64,000 bases of DNA. Source: Desulfitobacterium_A nosdiversum (GTDB lineage Bacteria; Bacillota; Desulfitobacteriia; Desulfitobacteriales; Desulfitobacteriaceae). Positions 37,082 to 46,215 of the stretch are shown here, piece by piece. The translations under genes and the position numbers were made by a program. The number at the start of each line of letters is the position of its first letter. Position 1 is the stretch's first letter. The notes under the pieces are model-generated. The model did no database searches. It had not been told where the DNA came from and saw only the letters and a program-made list of their open reading frames with translations. Location of the stretch: NCBI RefSeq assembly GCF_049860565.1, contig NZ_CP172056.1:434001-498000 (forward strand), in the 5' to 3' direction.

Positions 37082-37399
37082 TCACACGCAACCCGTTGGT
37101 TTAGGAAGGCCGGCAATTTTGCAAGCTCCCTTCCCAGGGCCGGTTGGGAATAATTCATAGATTGTTGCATTGGTGTATCCGGTATCTTTAAGAAGCTTAC
37201 GAACCATTGGCGAAACACCAAATTGATCATAATAATCGCGGAGATAGTTAATTACTTTCCAGTGAGCGTCGGTAAGTTCTTCTACCTCCTCATTGGGAGC
37301 TAACGCTTTGGCTACGTCTTCATTCCATACTGAAGCATCTTCAAGGAATCCATCTTCGTCTAAGGCGTATGAAACTCCATTTACAACTAGTTCAGCCAT
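37082..37399 (-). CDS. dsrC: DsrC sulfur-carrier protein
   Basis: A 105-residue DsrC/TusE protein. The C-terminal arm ends ACKIAGLPKPTGCV with two cysteines 11 positions apart, the penultimate one included, which defines true DsrC. The two Cys carry the sulfur of the sulfite-derived trisulfide produced by DsrAB, which is then reduced by DsrMKJOP. It is in line with dsrP upstream and dsrN downstream. The start is ATG after AAAGGAGG. Confidence 0.97.
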   Translation of the reverse strand: MAELVVNGVSYALDEDGFLEDASVWNEDVAKALAPNEEVEELTDAHWKVINYLRDYYDQFGVSPMVRKLLKDTGYTNATIYELFPTGPGKGACKIAGLPKPTGCV

Positions 37400-37468
37400 T
37401 TTTAATTTCCTCCTTTTAAATCGTTTTATACTTAATTTTAATGGACCCGCTGTGTTAATAATCGAGGT

Positions 37469-38644
37469 TTAATGCATTGGATCAGGATTATCTTCTCTTA
37501 CGGCAATTACAATTTTATAGAAGATACTTACGAGCAAGATACCAATTGCATATACCCCGAAAGTGATCATCAACTCGGTTGGAGTTGGCGTGTATTCTGT
37601 GATATGTCCCATCGGATTAGGAACAAATCCACCCATGACTAACCCGAACCCCTTATCGATCCAAGCCGCCACGATGACGGAGATCAGAGCAAAAGGAAGA
37701 ATACTTTCATTTTTGCGAGTTTTAGGAATAACCAATAAGATAATCCCGACAAAAGCTAAAACCGCTGCAAGCCACATTAAGGGAACCAGCCTGCTATAAC
37801 CGTCCAGGCCAAAGAACAAATAAATCAATGGATCCTTAGCTTCTGGGATATTACTATAGAACGCGGTAAAGATTTCTAGGAAGTAAAAGAAAACATTCGC
37901 GATCATTGCATAAGTAACGATTTTGGCTAGGGACTGAATTGCCTCATGACCTGCGTCAAACGTACTCAGTTTTCTCACAACTAAACATAAAAGAATGAGA
38001 ATTGCAGGACCTGCCGCAAAAGCCGAGGACAGGAAACGCGCAGCCATAATCGCTGTCAACCATAGATGTCTTCCCGGTAAGCCGGCATATAAGAACGCAG
38101 TTACGGTATGAATACTCACAGCCCAGGGAATCGAAAGGTAAATAATCGGTTTAACCCACTCTGGCGGCGGAAATCCCTTCTTTTCGGCACCTAACGTTGT
38201 CCAGCCTATAACCAAGTTAATGAGCAAGTAACCGAATAATACGCACATGTCCCAAAACATCATGGAATGCGGTGTTGGGTGAAGAATAACATTCATGACA
38301 CGAGTGGGCTGCCCCATATCCACGACGATAAAAAGCATACACATAATGACCGAGGATACAGCTAAGAACTCTCCTAAAATAACAATCCGGCCAAACTTTT
38401 TATAATTATGAAGATAGTAAGGAATCGCAACCATAACTGCCGAAGCCGCAACACCGACTAAAAATGTAAACTGAGAAATATAGAGTCCCCAGGATACATC
38501 TCTGCTCATCCCAGTTATGCCAAGACCGTAACTATACTGCTTCGCGTAGGCAAAAACAGCCATTACAATGACAAAGAGGAGCGCAAAGATCCAAAGCCAA
38601 TATTTCTTACCTCCTGTCAGGGCTTTCTCAAACATTCTCTTCAC
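37469..38644 (-). CDS. dsrP: DsrP, NrfD-like membrane quinone-interacting subunit
   Basis: 391 residues with about ten hydrophobic segments, the NrfD/PsrC family. In the DsrMKJOP complex it exchanges electrons with menaquinol and hands them to DsrO and DsrJ on the outer face. It overlaps the end of dsrO by 17 bases, which indicates translational coupling. The order dsrMKJOP is intact. Confidence 0.95.
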   Translation of the reverse strand: MKRMFEKALTGGKKYWLWIFALLFVIVMAVFAYAKQYSYGLGITGMSRDVSWGLYISQFTFLVGVAASAVMVAIPYYLHNYKKFGRIVILGEFLAVSSVIMCMLFIVVDMGQPTRVMNVILHPTPHSMMFWDMCVLFGYLLINLVIGWTTLGAEKKGFPPPEWVKPIIYLSIPWAVSIHTVTAFLYAGLPGRHLWLTAIMAARFLSSAFAAGPAILILLCLVVRKLSTFDAGHEAIQSLAKIVTYAMIANVFFYFLEIFTAFYSNIPEAKDPLIYLFFGLDGYSRLVPLMWLAAVLAFVGIILLVIPKTRKNESILPFALISVIVAAWIDKGFGLVMGGFVPNPMGHITEYTPTPTELMITFGVYAIGILLVSIFYKIVIAVREDNPDPMH

Positions 38645-39431
38645 CCCCGATCAGGTAATAAATGCTAGGCTCAGTTCCCAAATTGGGCTTACGGCGAATC
38701 GTATAGTTCTTACTGAGTATTTTACGGACCTCAGAATTCGGATCATCCAAGTCACCGAAGACTATAGCACCTTTGGAAGCCTCTACACATTCTGGCAGAA
38801 GACCTTGATCCAGCCGTTCCACACATAGATTGCATTTCTCCACAACCCCTTGGGTTCTTGTCGGATAATCAGGATCGATTTCCTTGATAAACGGTCTGGG
38901 ATCTCTAAAGTTGAAGCTTCTTGCACCGAAAGGACAAGCAGCCATACAGAAACGGCAGCCGATACAACGGTGGAAATCCATGCCGACTACACCGTCTTTA
39001 CGCTTAAAAGTCGCCTGCGTCGGACATGCTCTAACACAGGGAGGATTATCACAATGATTGCACAGCGCCAGAAAGGGCAATTTTTCGGTGTTTTCATCTA
39101 AGTATTTATTTTCTGTACCCGGAAAAACATGCTCAAAACTATCCGTCCAAATCCACTTGATTTCATCCTTTGGATTACCAAAGTTGGGCACATTGTGGAT
39201 CTTATGGCAAGAATCGATAACGAGTTGAATGTCTTCTTTAGTCTTAAACTTCTTCATATCCACGACCATGCCCCAACGCTTCCCTTTTAATCCCTTTTGC
39301 GGGGAAGCAAATTCAGAAGCTTCAGCCGGTGTTGCCGTATTAAGACTATTAAATAAAAAAGTGGTGCCTCCAATTCCTAGGGCTGTAAGAACCCCTGCTC
39401 TTTTCAGAAATTGTCTTCTATCAATACTCAT
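38628..39431 (-). CDS. dsrO: DsrO, Tat-exported ferredoxin-like subunit
   Basis: About 267 residues. The N-terminal Tat signal DRRQFLKRAG is followed by a hydrophobic stretch, then several 4Fe-4S motifs (CNHCDNPPCVRAC, CIGCRFCMAAC, a CNLC site). It is the extracytoplasmic electron-transfer subunit of DsrMKJOP. The start is the ATG at 39431 after AGGGGGG, overlapping the dsrJ stop (ATGA); the frame runs 12 codons further up. Confidence 0.95.
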   Translation of the reverse strand: MSIDRRQFLKRAGVLTALGIGGTTFLFNSLNTATPAEASEFASPQKGLKGKRWGMVVDMKKFKTKEDIQLVIDSCHKIHNVPNFGNPKDEIKWIWTDSFEHVFPGTENKYLDENTEKLPFLALCNHCDNPPCVRACPTQATFKRKDGVVGMDFHRCIGCRFCMAACPFGARSFNFRDPRPFIKEIDPDYPTRTQGVVEKCNLCVERLDQGLLPECVEASKGAIVFGDLDDPNSEVRKILSKNYTIRRKPNLGTEPSIYYLIGGEENV

Positions 39432-39916
39432 TTCTGTGCCCCCCTTGGATCGGAATGGCAGTTCCAACAGTTAGGCTTAACTGAAGCATAATTATGACAA
39501 GAGAAACAAAATTGATTGCTGCCATCAGAAGTAAGATTCGTTGTCGCAGCATTAGGTGCAGAAACGTTCGGTTTAGCAGCATTTGATGTAACGCTGTCGG
39601 ATACAGTTTTATCATCATGACACTTTAAACAAGTTCCTTCGAGACTGATATCATAGGCTTTTCCTTTGCTGTTGATATAAACGCTTTGCCCATCGCGCAC
39701 TTTCGCATCGCGCCATTGCAAAAGAAGCTGCATATGATTCTGGCGCATATACTCAGCGGGTTCAACACATTCCTTATCCGATAATTGCTGAATGACGGGA
39801 GTATTCAGATTAATAACAGGAGCTGCCTTTGCTTTTCCTTTGTTATAAAGAATAGGTGAAGCGACAATGACAACAAAGATCAAGAGACCAAGGAGGATTC
39901 CGCCTTTTTTATTCAT
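39428..39916 (-). CDS. dsrJ: DsrJ, triheme c-type cytochrome
   Basis: 162 residues, an N-terminal membrane anchor and three CxxCH heme sites (CLKCH, CFSCH, CWNCH). The conserved CVEPxxYMRxxHM segment before the first heme supplies unusual axial ligands in this family. It acts outside the membrane in the DsrMKJOP complex. A linker rich in Ala, Asn, Thr and Val (about 110-130) separates heme 1 from hemes 2 and 3. The gene overlaps dsrK and dsrO by a few bases. Confidence 0.95.
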   Translation of the reverse strand: MNKKGGILLGLLIFVVIVASPILYNKGKAKAAPVINLNTPVIQQLSDKECVEPAEYMRQNHMQLLLQWRDAKVRDGQSVYINSKGKAYDISLEGTCLKCHDDKTVSDSVTSNAAKPNVSAPNAATTNLTSDGSNQFCFSCHNYASVKPNCWNCHSDPRGAQK

Positions 39917-41531
39917 CAGCTTTACCCTCCTTTACGGGTAAATCGTTTCCGCGCAAATCCGTTGTTCTTTCCTTTTCACCCTTCATAACCAAGGCATTGG
40001 CAACCAGCTCATGCACGCCGTATACATCAACACCCGGCGCCCAGTAGTTCATAGCAGCAGGCAAAGCGGCACGATCAACTGCACAAACATTGGCTAAAGC
40101 ATTAACTCCGTATTTGTCCCGAACATATTTCACGGCATTGCCGCGGGCTAAACCGCCTCTCATGCGTTCTTCCATATTTTCAGTGGCATTGAGTCCTGAA
40201 CCGGCCCCGCAGCAGAAGGTTTTTTCACGGATCGTATTCTCCGGCATTTCATAGAAGTTATTGCATACGTTATTGATGATATAACGCGGTTCTTCAAGCA
40301 TCCCCATACCACGGGAAACGTTGCAGGAGTCATGGAAGGTAACCTTCAAATGATCATTGCGCGAAGGATCCAACTTTAGCTTGTTGTGCTTGATTAAATC
40401 TGCTGTGAACTCCGCAATGTGAATCATTTTCGTAGCTGCCGCATTTTCAAATCGTGTTCCTGTTATCGGCGAGACCGGCACTTCAAGGAAATCGGGAGCA
40501 TCCTGCCATGTGCCCATATATTGATGGACAACTCTCCACATGTGACCGCATTCGCCGCCAATGATATATTTGACACCAAGGCGCTTCGCCTCGGCATAGA
40601 TTTTAGAGTTGAGCCTTTTCGCCATCTCATTTGAAGTAAAGAAGCCGAAATTTCCGCCTTCAGAAGCATAGGTACTAAAGGTGTAATCCAGTCCAAGTTC
40701 ATGGAAAAGCATTAAATAACCCATACACGTAAAGATTCCCGGATCTCCCATAAAGTCACCGGAAGGCGTTACAAAAAGAATTTCCGCACCTTTACGATTA
40801 AATGTTGGGTTCACACGGATGCCTGTTATATCTTCGATGTCATCACACATCATATCGATATTTCCTATAAGGGCATGAGGTTCAAGACCCAGGTGGTTTC
40901 CCTTCATATAACAAGCCGCTACAGGCCCGGCAATCCAGTCGATATTTAACCCTAATAAATTAAGCAGCTCTCGCCCGATGATTGTTATTTCCGCTTGGTC
41001 AATTCCGTAGGGGCAAAAGACGGAACAACGACGGCATTCCGTACATTGATAGAAGTAATACCACCATTCCTTGATGACATCTTCTGTCAGTTCTCTGGCA
41101 CCTGCAAGTTTGCCCAATAGTTTCCCCGACGGTGTAAAGTATTTGCGATAAACCGAACGAAGAAGTTCTGCCCGAAGTACAGGCATATTTTTCGGATCGC
41201 CTGTACCAATATAAAAATGGCATTTATCTGCACAAGCACCGCAGCGAACACAGATATCCATCATGATTTTAAAGGAACGATATTTGCTTAAACGCTCTGC
41301 AATTCCTTCTAAAACCGTAGACTTCCAGTTTTCAGGAAGCTTCCAGTCCTCGTCCGCCGGAGACCAATCTCTTGGATTCGGAAAGCCTACAGTTTCGAGG
41401 TTTTTCCCCTTAGCCCCCCAGGCGAAAGTACCCGGATTAAAGGAGGTAGGCGTATCCATCCACTCCGTTGTCGGTGGCGCATAGCTAATCTTTGATAATT
41501 CATCAGGCTTTGGGAGCTTAAATTTCGCCAT
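39909..41531 (-). CDS. dsrK: DsrK, HdrD-like Fe-S catalytic subunit
   Basis: 540 residues. Two 4Fe-4S ferredoxin motifs (CVRCGACADKC and CTECRRCSVFC) are followed by CCG-type domains (HDSCNVSRGMG, CCGAGSG) like those that hold the noncubane clusters of heterodisulfide reductase. It faces the cytoplasm and is thought to reduce the DsrC trisulfide. It lies between dsrM and dsrJ with no real gap. Confidence 0.96.
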   Translation of the reverse strand: MAKFKLPKPDELSKISYAPPTTEWMDTPTSFNPGTFAWGAKGKNLETVGFPNPRDWSPADEDWKLPENWKSTVLEGIAERLSKYRSFKIMMDICVRCGACADKCHFYIGTGDPKNMPVLRAELLRSVYRKYFTPSGKLLGKLAGARELTEDVIKEWWYYFYQCTECRRCSVFCPYGIDQAEITIIGRELLNLLGLNIDWIAGPVAACYMKGNHLGLEPHALIGNIDMMCDDIEDITGIRVNPTFNRKGAEILFVTPSGDFMGDPGIFTCMGYLMLFHELGLDYTFSTYASEGGNFGFFTSNEMAKRLNSKIYAEAKRLGVKYIIGGECGHMWRVVHQYMGTWQDAPDFLEVPVSPITGTRFENAAATKMIHIAEFTADLIKHNKLKLDPSRNDHLKVTFHDSCNVSRGMGMLEEPRYIINNVCNNFYEMPENTIREKTFCCGAGSGLNATENMEERMRGGLARGNAVKYVRDKYGVNALANVCAVDRAALPAAMNYWAPGVDVYGVHELVANALVMKGEKERTTDLRGNDLPVKEGKADE

Positions 41532-41540
41532 TCTCTAATC

Positions 41541-42542
41541 TCACTCCTTTTCTACCGGTATCCCTGCCTTGATCATTTTTTCTCTGAATTCATCCTCATA
41601 CTCTTCATAAGTGTGGACTTTAACAGGGTAATTCCAAGGATTGATGTGCCTTACCATGCGGTTATTATTCGCCATGTTCCGTGTCGGGCTCAAGAAAATG
41701 CCGCCCATATGCATCAATTTGCTTAGCGGGAAATAGATGAACAAAACGCAGATCAGGAAGAGATGAATATAGAATACACCTGAGATTCCCGCCGGAATAT
41801 GCGGGTTAAAGGTAATTAACCCCAGTACCAGCTCTTTTACGGAGACGATATCGACTCGAAGGAAATAGCGCATCAGCATTCCGGTTCCGCCGATTCCCAT
41901 CAGCATAAACAATGGAAAATAATCCGCAGCCATGGAGATATATTTGACTTGGGGTACAACAATTCTTCTGAGAAAAAGATAAGTTATCGCACAGACAAAT
42001 AAGATATCTGTAATATAGAGCTGAGGTAAACCGATTTGCAAAAAGCTGTCAGCACTATCTAATACACTCACGAAAAAGGGAATCGGTTCTAAGAATAAAC
42101 GCAAATGGCGAAGCAAAATAATAAGAAGAGACCAGTGGAAGATCAATCCAAATAGCCAGAGCCATTTGTTAGAACCGTAACCGATTTTAGGTCCGTTTTC
42201 GTCAACTCGCAGTTCCGTTTTTATATTGCGAAATAATGATCTGAAAAAGAGTACTTCTAGGACCATTCTGAGGAAGACCCCGAACTTCGTGCTGGGATTA
42301 TCGATCTTATTTTGCTTAATCCAAGGCAAGGACTGTTCTTGTCCGCAGGTTGTAGGAATACGAAAAGGGACAGGTGAACTCGCCCATTGGGTAATCCGAT
42401 AAATAAAGCCTCCAACAAAAAGCAACAAAGCTGCATAGGGGATGATTATCCCGAATAAATACTGTAAATTTGCAACATCAGCCCCAATATATCCCACCAA
42501 CATTACGAGAAGTACTGCAAATAAAGAAAATAAGGCTTTCAC
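41541..42542 (-). CDS. dsrM: DsrM, NarI-like cytochrome b membrane subunit
   Basis: 333 residues with about five to six membrane segments and heme-ligating histidines in the NarI-like core (IFHWSL, HLRLF, LFLIC region). It takes electrons from menaquinol and passes them to DsrK. It overlaps the preceding RsbRD-like gene by four bases (ATGA-type coupling). Confidence 0.94.
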   Translation of the reverse strand: MKALFSLFAVLLVMLVGYIGADVANLQYLFGIIIPYAALLLFVGGFIYRITQWASSPVPFRIPTTCGQEQSLPWIKQNKIDNPSTKFGVFLRMVLEVLFFRSLFRNIKTELRVDENGPKIGYGSNKWLWLFGLIFHWSLLIILLRHLRLFLEPIPFFVSVLDSADSFLQIGLPQLYITDILFVCAITYLFLRRIVVPQVKYISMAADYFPLFMLMGIGGTGMLMRYFLRVDIVSVKELVLGLITFNPHIPAGISGVFYIHLFLICVLFIYFPLSKLMHMGGIFLSPTRNMANNNRMVRHINPWNYPVKVHTYEEYEDEFREKMIKAGIPVEKE

Positions 42543-43114
42543 TTCACACCCTCTTTTCTCTTGGTTTTGACGCTTAGTTCACCATTTCCCGACTGTTCAG
42601 CCGGTAAATCTTTGACCAAGTTCGCCTGCCTTAACAATCCGAATGTCATATTTTTTAATTCCATAACTTTAATCTCGTTTAGCTGCTCACGGCATTGTGA
42701 GTATATATCAAAAGAAGAAAGAGCCAGCTCGTCAATTTTAACTTCGAAAGCATTAAGCGCTTCGGAGATGTGGCGCTTCTCGATTGTTCCACCCAATTCT
42801 TCTCGAATAATCTTTTTTAAGGTAAAGACAAAAGCTACGGCCTGTGAAGGTGTAAAGTTCTGAACCGCTCTCACTTTAATCATATCAGTGAGAGATTCGG
42901 TTACCGTTGCCATATCTTCTCCTAGAAGAAGGGCTGTAACGATCTTTTCTATACCCTGCGAAAACGTAAATCCAACTGGATTGGCAAATGGATCTTTTTG
43001 TTTTTTCATAAAACCAGATGTATCTGCCGGATAAGTATTAATAATGGCTTCGAACCATCTTTTTATAATGACTGGCTTTTTTTCCTCAATCAAACCCCTA
43101 AGCCCCATGTCCAT
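42539..43114 (-). CDS. RsbRD N-terminal-domain-like protein in the dsr operon
   Basis: About 191 residues, helical, resembling the globin-like RsbR/RsbRD N-terminal sensor domain (KPVIIKRWFEAIINTYP; ...GFTFSQGIEKIV). Such a protein is repeatedly found just before dsrMKJOP in sulfite-reducing bacteria; its role is not established, perhaps sensing or assembly. The start is the ATG at 43114 after AAGGAG; the frame runs 25 codons further up without support. It is coupled by overlap to dsrM. No heme-binding His is obvious. Confidence 0.8.
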   Translation of the reverse strand: MDMGLRGLIEEKKPVIIKRWFEAIINTYPADTSGFMKKQKDPFANPVGFTFSQGIEKIVTALLLGEDMATVTESLTDMIKVRAVQNFTPSQAVAFVFTLKKIIREELGGTIEKRHISEALNAFEVKIDELALSSFDIYSQCREQLNEIKVMELKNMTFGLLRQANLVKDLPAEQSGNGELSVKTKRKEGVK

Positions 43115-43203
43115 CTTTGCCAACTCCTTGAACTTTATAACCGAAGAGCATACGAAAGCCATATCATACAATACACTTGTATTTCTCATTAATTACTTTT
43201 TTT

Positions 43204-43240
43204 AGCTTTTGCAGGGAAGCAATGCTTCCCTGCAAAAGCT
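43204..43240 (-). other. long perfect hairpin between dsrD and the dsrMKJOP genes
   Basis: A perfect 17-bp stem (AGCTTTTGCAGGGAAGC with its complement) with a 3-base loop lies six bases after the dsrD stop. It is followed on the minus strand by A-rich, not T-rich, sequence. So it is more likely a 3'-end stabiliser or processing site than a plain terminator. Confidence 0.8.
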
Positions 43241-43245
43241 AGTCA

Positions 43246-43473
43246 TTATTGCTCGTTCGGAGCTTTTACTTTTCCTTTAAGTGCTACGAATGTCGTTGTA
43301 ATGTAGAGATACTCTACTTTATCTTCCAGTGCGAGTTCTTTCACTGCCAGATCGACATCAGCTTTCTTCTCACCGATTTTAGCCGCAATTTCCTTGCTTT
43401 TCGCTTTTTCTACGGTTTCAAGAAAAGCTAAGACTTTTTTCTTAATCTCGGGATTAGCGGGTCCTTTTTCCAT
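43246..43473 (-). CDS. dsrD: DsrD
   Basis: A 75-residue winged-helix protein, conserved directly after dsrAB in sulfite- and sulfate-reducing bacteria and shown to stimulate DsrAB. Length, position and the closing YLYITTTFVALKG strand all fit. The start is ATG with AGGGG upstream. It is the last gene before a large hairpin. Confidence 0.95.
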   Translation of the reverse strand: MEKGPANPEIKKKVLAFLETVEKAKSKEIAAKIGEKKADVDLAVKELALEDKVEYLYITTTFVALKGKVKAPNEQ

Positions 43474-43501
43474 AGGAATCCCCTCTTTTCATATTTTGGG
43501 A

Positions 43502-44560
43502 CTAGAATTTGAAAGCTGCAGATGTACGGAAGGTTTCTCTCGAGAAGATAAAATCATCAATGACTTTATCCGTAAACTCGATACCGCTTAGGCTAAAGAA
43601 TTTTTCCCATCCGATTCTTTCAATCCATTCTCCAATACGCTCGCCTTTGCGTGCATTGGCTGCCCAAACTTCAACAATATTGCGAATTGCATCCGTTACC
43701 TCAGGCCAACGCGGCGGATTGTTTTTGATATAAGGAATAACCATTCTCGAAAACATCGGATTGGTGCGAGCATTTGATACTTTTCCTCCGACAAGGATCG
43801 CTACGCCGTCATTTTTGGGGTCAGCAATCTCCATTGCCGGAGACATCGTGTAACAGTTACCGCAGTACATACATTTTTCTTCATTAACCTGAACACTTTT
43901 CTCTTTTGGATTGGGGCGAATTGCTCCTGTAGGACAACATGCAACCAAGCTCGGAATTTCAGTTCCTTTCCTGATCAACTCGTGATTGATCCGAGGAGGT
44001 GTTCTGTGTATGCCGACAATAGCAATGTCACTGCAGTGCGCTGCTCCACACATGTTCAAACAGCAAGCAAGACTGATTTTAAGTGAAGAAGGTAATTTCA
44101 TAGAAACGAAATATTCGTATAGGTCATCCATAACGGATTTAACAATTCCTGAAGAATCCGTTGCGGGTGTATGGCAGTGCACCCATCCTTGAGTATGAAC
44201 GATGTTCCTAAGCGCATGTCCGGTTCCACCAACAGGCAAGCCTTTAGCCTCGAGTGCTGCAATAAGAGGTTCAACCTTGGCAGGATCAGAAACTAAAAAC
44301 TCAACGTTGTGACGAGCTGTGAAGCGAAGATAACCGTCGCAATACTCATCAGCCAGTGCACACAGATCACGGATAAAATCGATACTTACTAACCGAGGGG
44401 ATCCTACACGAACGCTATACAGTTCTGCTCCGGATTGGGAAACATGCTTGAGCACGCCCGGTTTTGGATTCTCATGATAGCGCCATTTTCCGTAGTTCTC
44501 CAAAATCACTGGAGGGAGCATCTCTTTATAATATGGAGGTCCCTGATCAAGTTTAGCCAT
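43502..44560 (-). CDS. dsrB: dissimilatory sulfite reductase beta subunit
   Basis: 352 residues. The siroheme/4Fe-4S domain contains CCLNMCGAAHCSD near residue 165, and a ferredoxin-type insertion has CCPTGAI and CMYCGNC near 210-230. With DsrA it forms the alpha2beta2 enzyme that reduces sulfite, passing sulfur to DsrC. The ATG follows AGAGGTGG, 24 bases after dsrA. Confidence 0.98.
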   Translation of the reverse strand: MAKLDQGPPYYKEMLPPVILENYGKWRYHENPKPGVLKHVSQSGAELYSVRVGSPRLVSIDFIRDLCALADEYCDGYLRFTARHNVEFLVSDPAKVEPLIAALEAKGLPVGGTGHALRNIVHTQGWVHCHTPATDSSGIVKSVMDDLYEYFVSMKLPSSLKISLACCLNMCGAAHCSDIAIVGIHRTPPRINHELIRKGTEIPSLVACCPTGAIRPNPKEKSVQVNEEKCMYCGNCYTMSPAMEIADPKNDGVAILVGGKVSNARTNPMFSRMVIPYIKNNPPRWPEVTDAIRNIVEVWAANARKGERIGEWIERIGWEKFFSLSGIEFTDKVIDDFIFSRETFRTSAAFKF

Positions 44561-44583
44561 TTTTATCCACCTCTCTGTATTTC

Positions 44584-45777
44584 TTATTTATTGATTTCGT
44601 CTTCTGGCCAAAAGACGTATGGGTTAGCACGTGGACGGAAGATCATTTGAGGCACAGGCGGCAAGCCAACTGCATCAAGGAATTTGCTCATGCCGATACG
44701 ATAGATGGTTTCACCGATTCTTTCACGGGTTTTACCGTTTTCATCCCACCAATCCCAGATGCGGCCCACGAGATCTTTAAATTCTTCAAAATCATCTGCG
44801 GGATCCATTTTGATGAAAGGAACGATAACCCAACCCATGAAGGCAGATTGCACAATCGTTGACTTACCTCCAAGAAGAATGGAAGCCCCTTTTTCTTTCC
44901 CAGCCTTAACTGCTTTAGGCATTTCGTTGATGCAATGATGACAGCGGGTGCAGTCTTCAGCAATGACGCTGAGCTCTTTGGTTTCATGATTGAATTTCAG
45001 ACAGCGGGTTGGGCAATAATCACAAACCTCGCCTTGAATATCCATGCCGCTTTCAGCATAAGCTTTTACTTCAGCTTGATCGAATTGAATGGTATCACGC
45101 CAAGTACCGATAACGGCACAGTCAGAACGTGCAATAGAAGCAGTGCAGTCATTAGCACAGCCGGAGAATTTGAATTTAAATTTGTAAGGCCACATCGGGC
45201 GGTGAAGTTCATCTTGATACGTATTTGTAATGTTATGGCAAGCCTCTAAGGTATCGTAGCAAGCATATTCGCAACGGCCTGGGCCCACGCAGCAGCTTGG
45301 AGTTCTCAAGTCAGAACCGGAACCGCCAAGGTCAAAACCAGCTTCACTGAATTCCTCGAATGCCGGTGTAATTTGATCAGTTCTCATTCCCAGCATAATG
45401 GCGTCACCCGTTGCACCGTGGAAGTTTGTCAAACCGCTGCCATGTTTTTCCCAAATATCACAGAGCGTCCGAAGTTTTTCCGTAGTATAGAACCAGCCAC
45501 TCGGTTGATTGACACGCATCGTATGGAACTCTGCCAAATGCGGGTACTCTTCCGGCATGTCGGAATAACGGCCAATAACGCCGCCGCCGTAACCTCTTAC
45601 ACCAACAATACCACCATGTTTCCAGTGTCCTTTTTTCTCCTTATAAGATCTTTCTAAGACTTGGAGAAGCTCGCCTGCAGCTTCGCTTTTCACTGCAGCT
45701 TTTTTAATTTCCGACACAAAACTAGGCCATTTTCCATTTTCCAGTTCATCTAGTTGTGGCGTTTTCTTTTCAGTCAT
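44584..45777 (-). CDS. dsrA: dissimilatory sulfite reductase alpha subunit
   Basis: 397 residues. CCVGPGRCEYACYDT and KFKFSGCANDCTAS (near residues 160-215) supply the siroheme-4Fe-4S ligands. The ferredoxin insertion has CDYCPTRC and CTRCHHC. Key enzyme of dissimilatory sulfite reduction, cytoplasmic. It begins 31 bases after a small ferredoxin gene and is followed by dsrB. Confidence 0.98.
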   Translation of the reverse strand: MTEKKTPQLDELENGKWPSFVSEIKKAAVKSEAAGELLQVLERSYKEKKGHWKHGGIVGVRGYGGGVIGRYSDMPEEYPHLAEFHTMRVNQPSGWFYTTEKLRTLCDIWEKHGSGLTNFHGATGDAIMLGMRTDQITPAFEEFSEAGFDLGGSGSDLRTPSCCVGPGRCEYACYDTLEACHNITNTYQDELHRPMWPYKFKFKFSGCANDCTASIARSDCAVIGTWRDTIQFDQAEVKAYAESGMDIQGEVCDYCPTRCLKFNHETKELSVIAEDCTRCHHCINEMPKAVKAGKEKGASILLGGKSTIVQSAFMGWVIVPFIKMDPADDFEEFKDLVGRIWDWWDENGKTRERIGETIYRIGMSKFLDAVGLPPVPQMIFRPRANPYVFWPEDEINK

Positions 45778-45808
45778 GGCACAACCTCCGCTTTACGAAT
45801 TGATATTT

Positions 45809-45997
45809 TTACATTTCTGTAATGGATACAGCACCTGTTGGGCACACAGTGACGCAGCTCTCACAGCCCATGCATTCAGTTTCATCACCAACTACTTCGG
45901 TCTTCTCACCATTAAATTTGAGAAGATGTGCAGGACAACCATCAGCGCATGCATTGCAGCCTGAGCACGTGTCTGCATCAATACTAACGATAAACAT
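45809..45997 (-). CDS. 2[4Fe-4S] ferredoxin upstream of dsrA
   Basis: 62 residues with two CxxCxxCxxxC motifs (CSGCNACADGC and CMGCESCVTVC), a bacterial-type ferredoxin. It is first in the dsr operon, with AAGGAGG upstream of the ATG. It may donate electrons to DsrAB or link the hydrogenase and GRE activases to sulfite reduction; this is inference from position. Confidence 0.92.
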   Translation of the reverse strand: MFIVSIDADTCSGCNACADGCPAHLLKFNGEKTEVVGDETECMGCESCVTVCPTGAVSITEM

Positions 45998-46098
45998 CTT
46001 TAATCCACCTCCTTCACGTTGATTTCAACAATCCAGAAAGAATATGGCAGACAATTTCGGATCCTTGGAATGATTCTTAAAAGGGAAATGTTTGTTCT

Positions 46099-46114
46099 TG
46101 TGTTAATTTACACA
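46099..46114. promoter_or_regulatory. CRP/FNR-family-type operator upstream of the dsr operon
   Basis: TGTGTTAATTTACACA is an inverted repeat with one mismatched base pair (counted twice when compared with its complement) and has the TGTGN-N6-NCACA layout of CRP/FNR-family (for example HcpR-like) sites. It lies about 100 bases upstream of the ferredoxin start codon in the 218-base gap that must hold the dsr promoter. Confidence 0.5.
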
Positions 46115-46215
46115 TTGTCTTTTCAATTCTTATTTAACTACGATAGGTCACTTCTGTAAAATATAAAATCGTAATTGTACAATATAGAAAACTCATTGTG
46201 AAATTAGGTATATAA

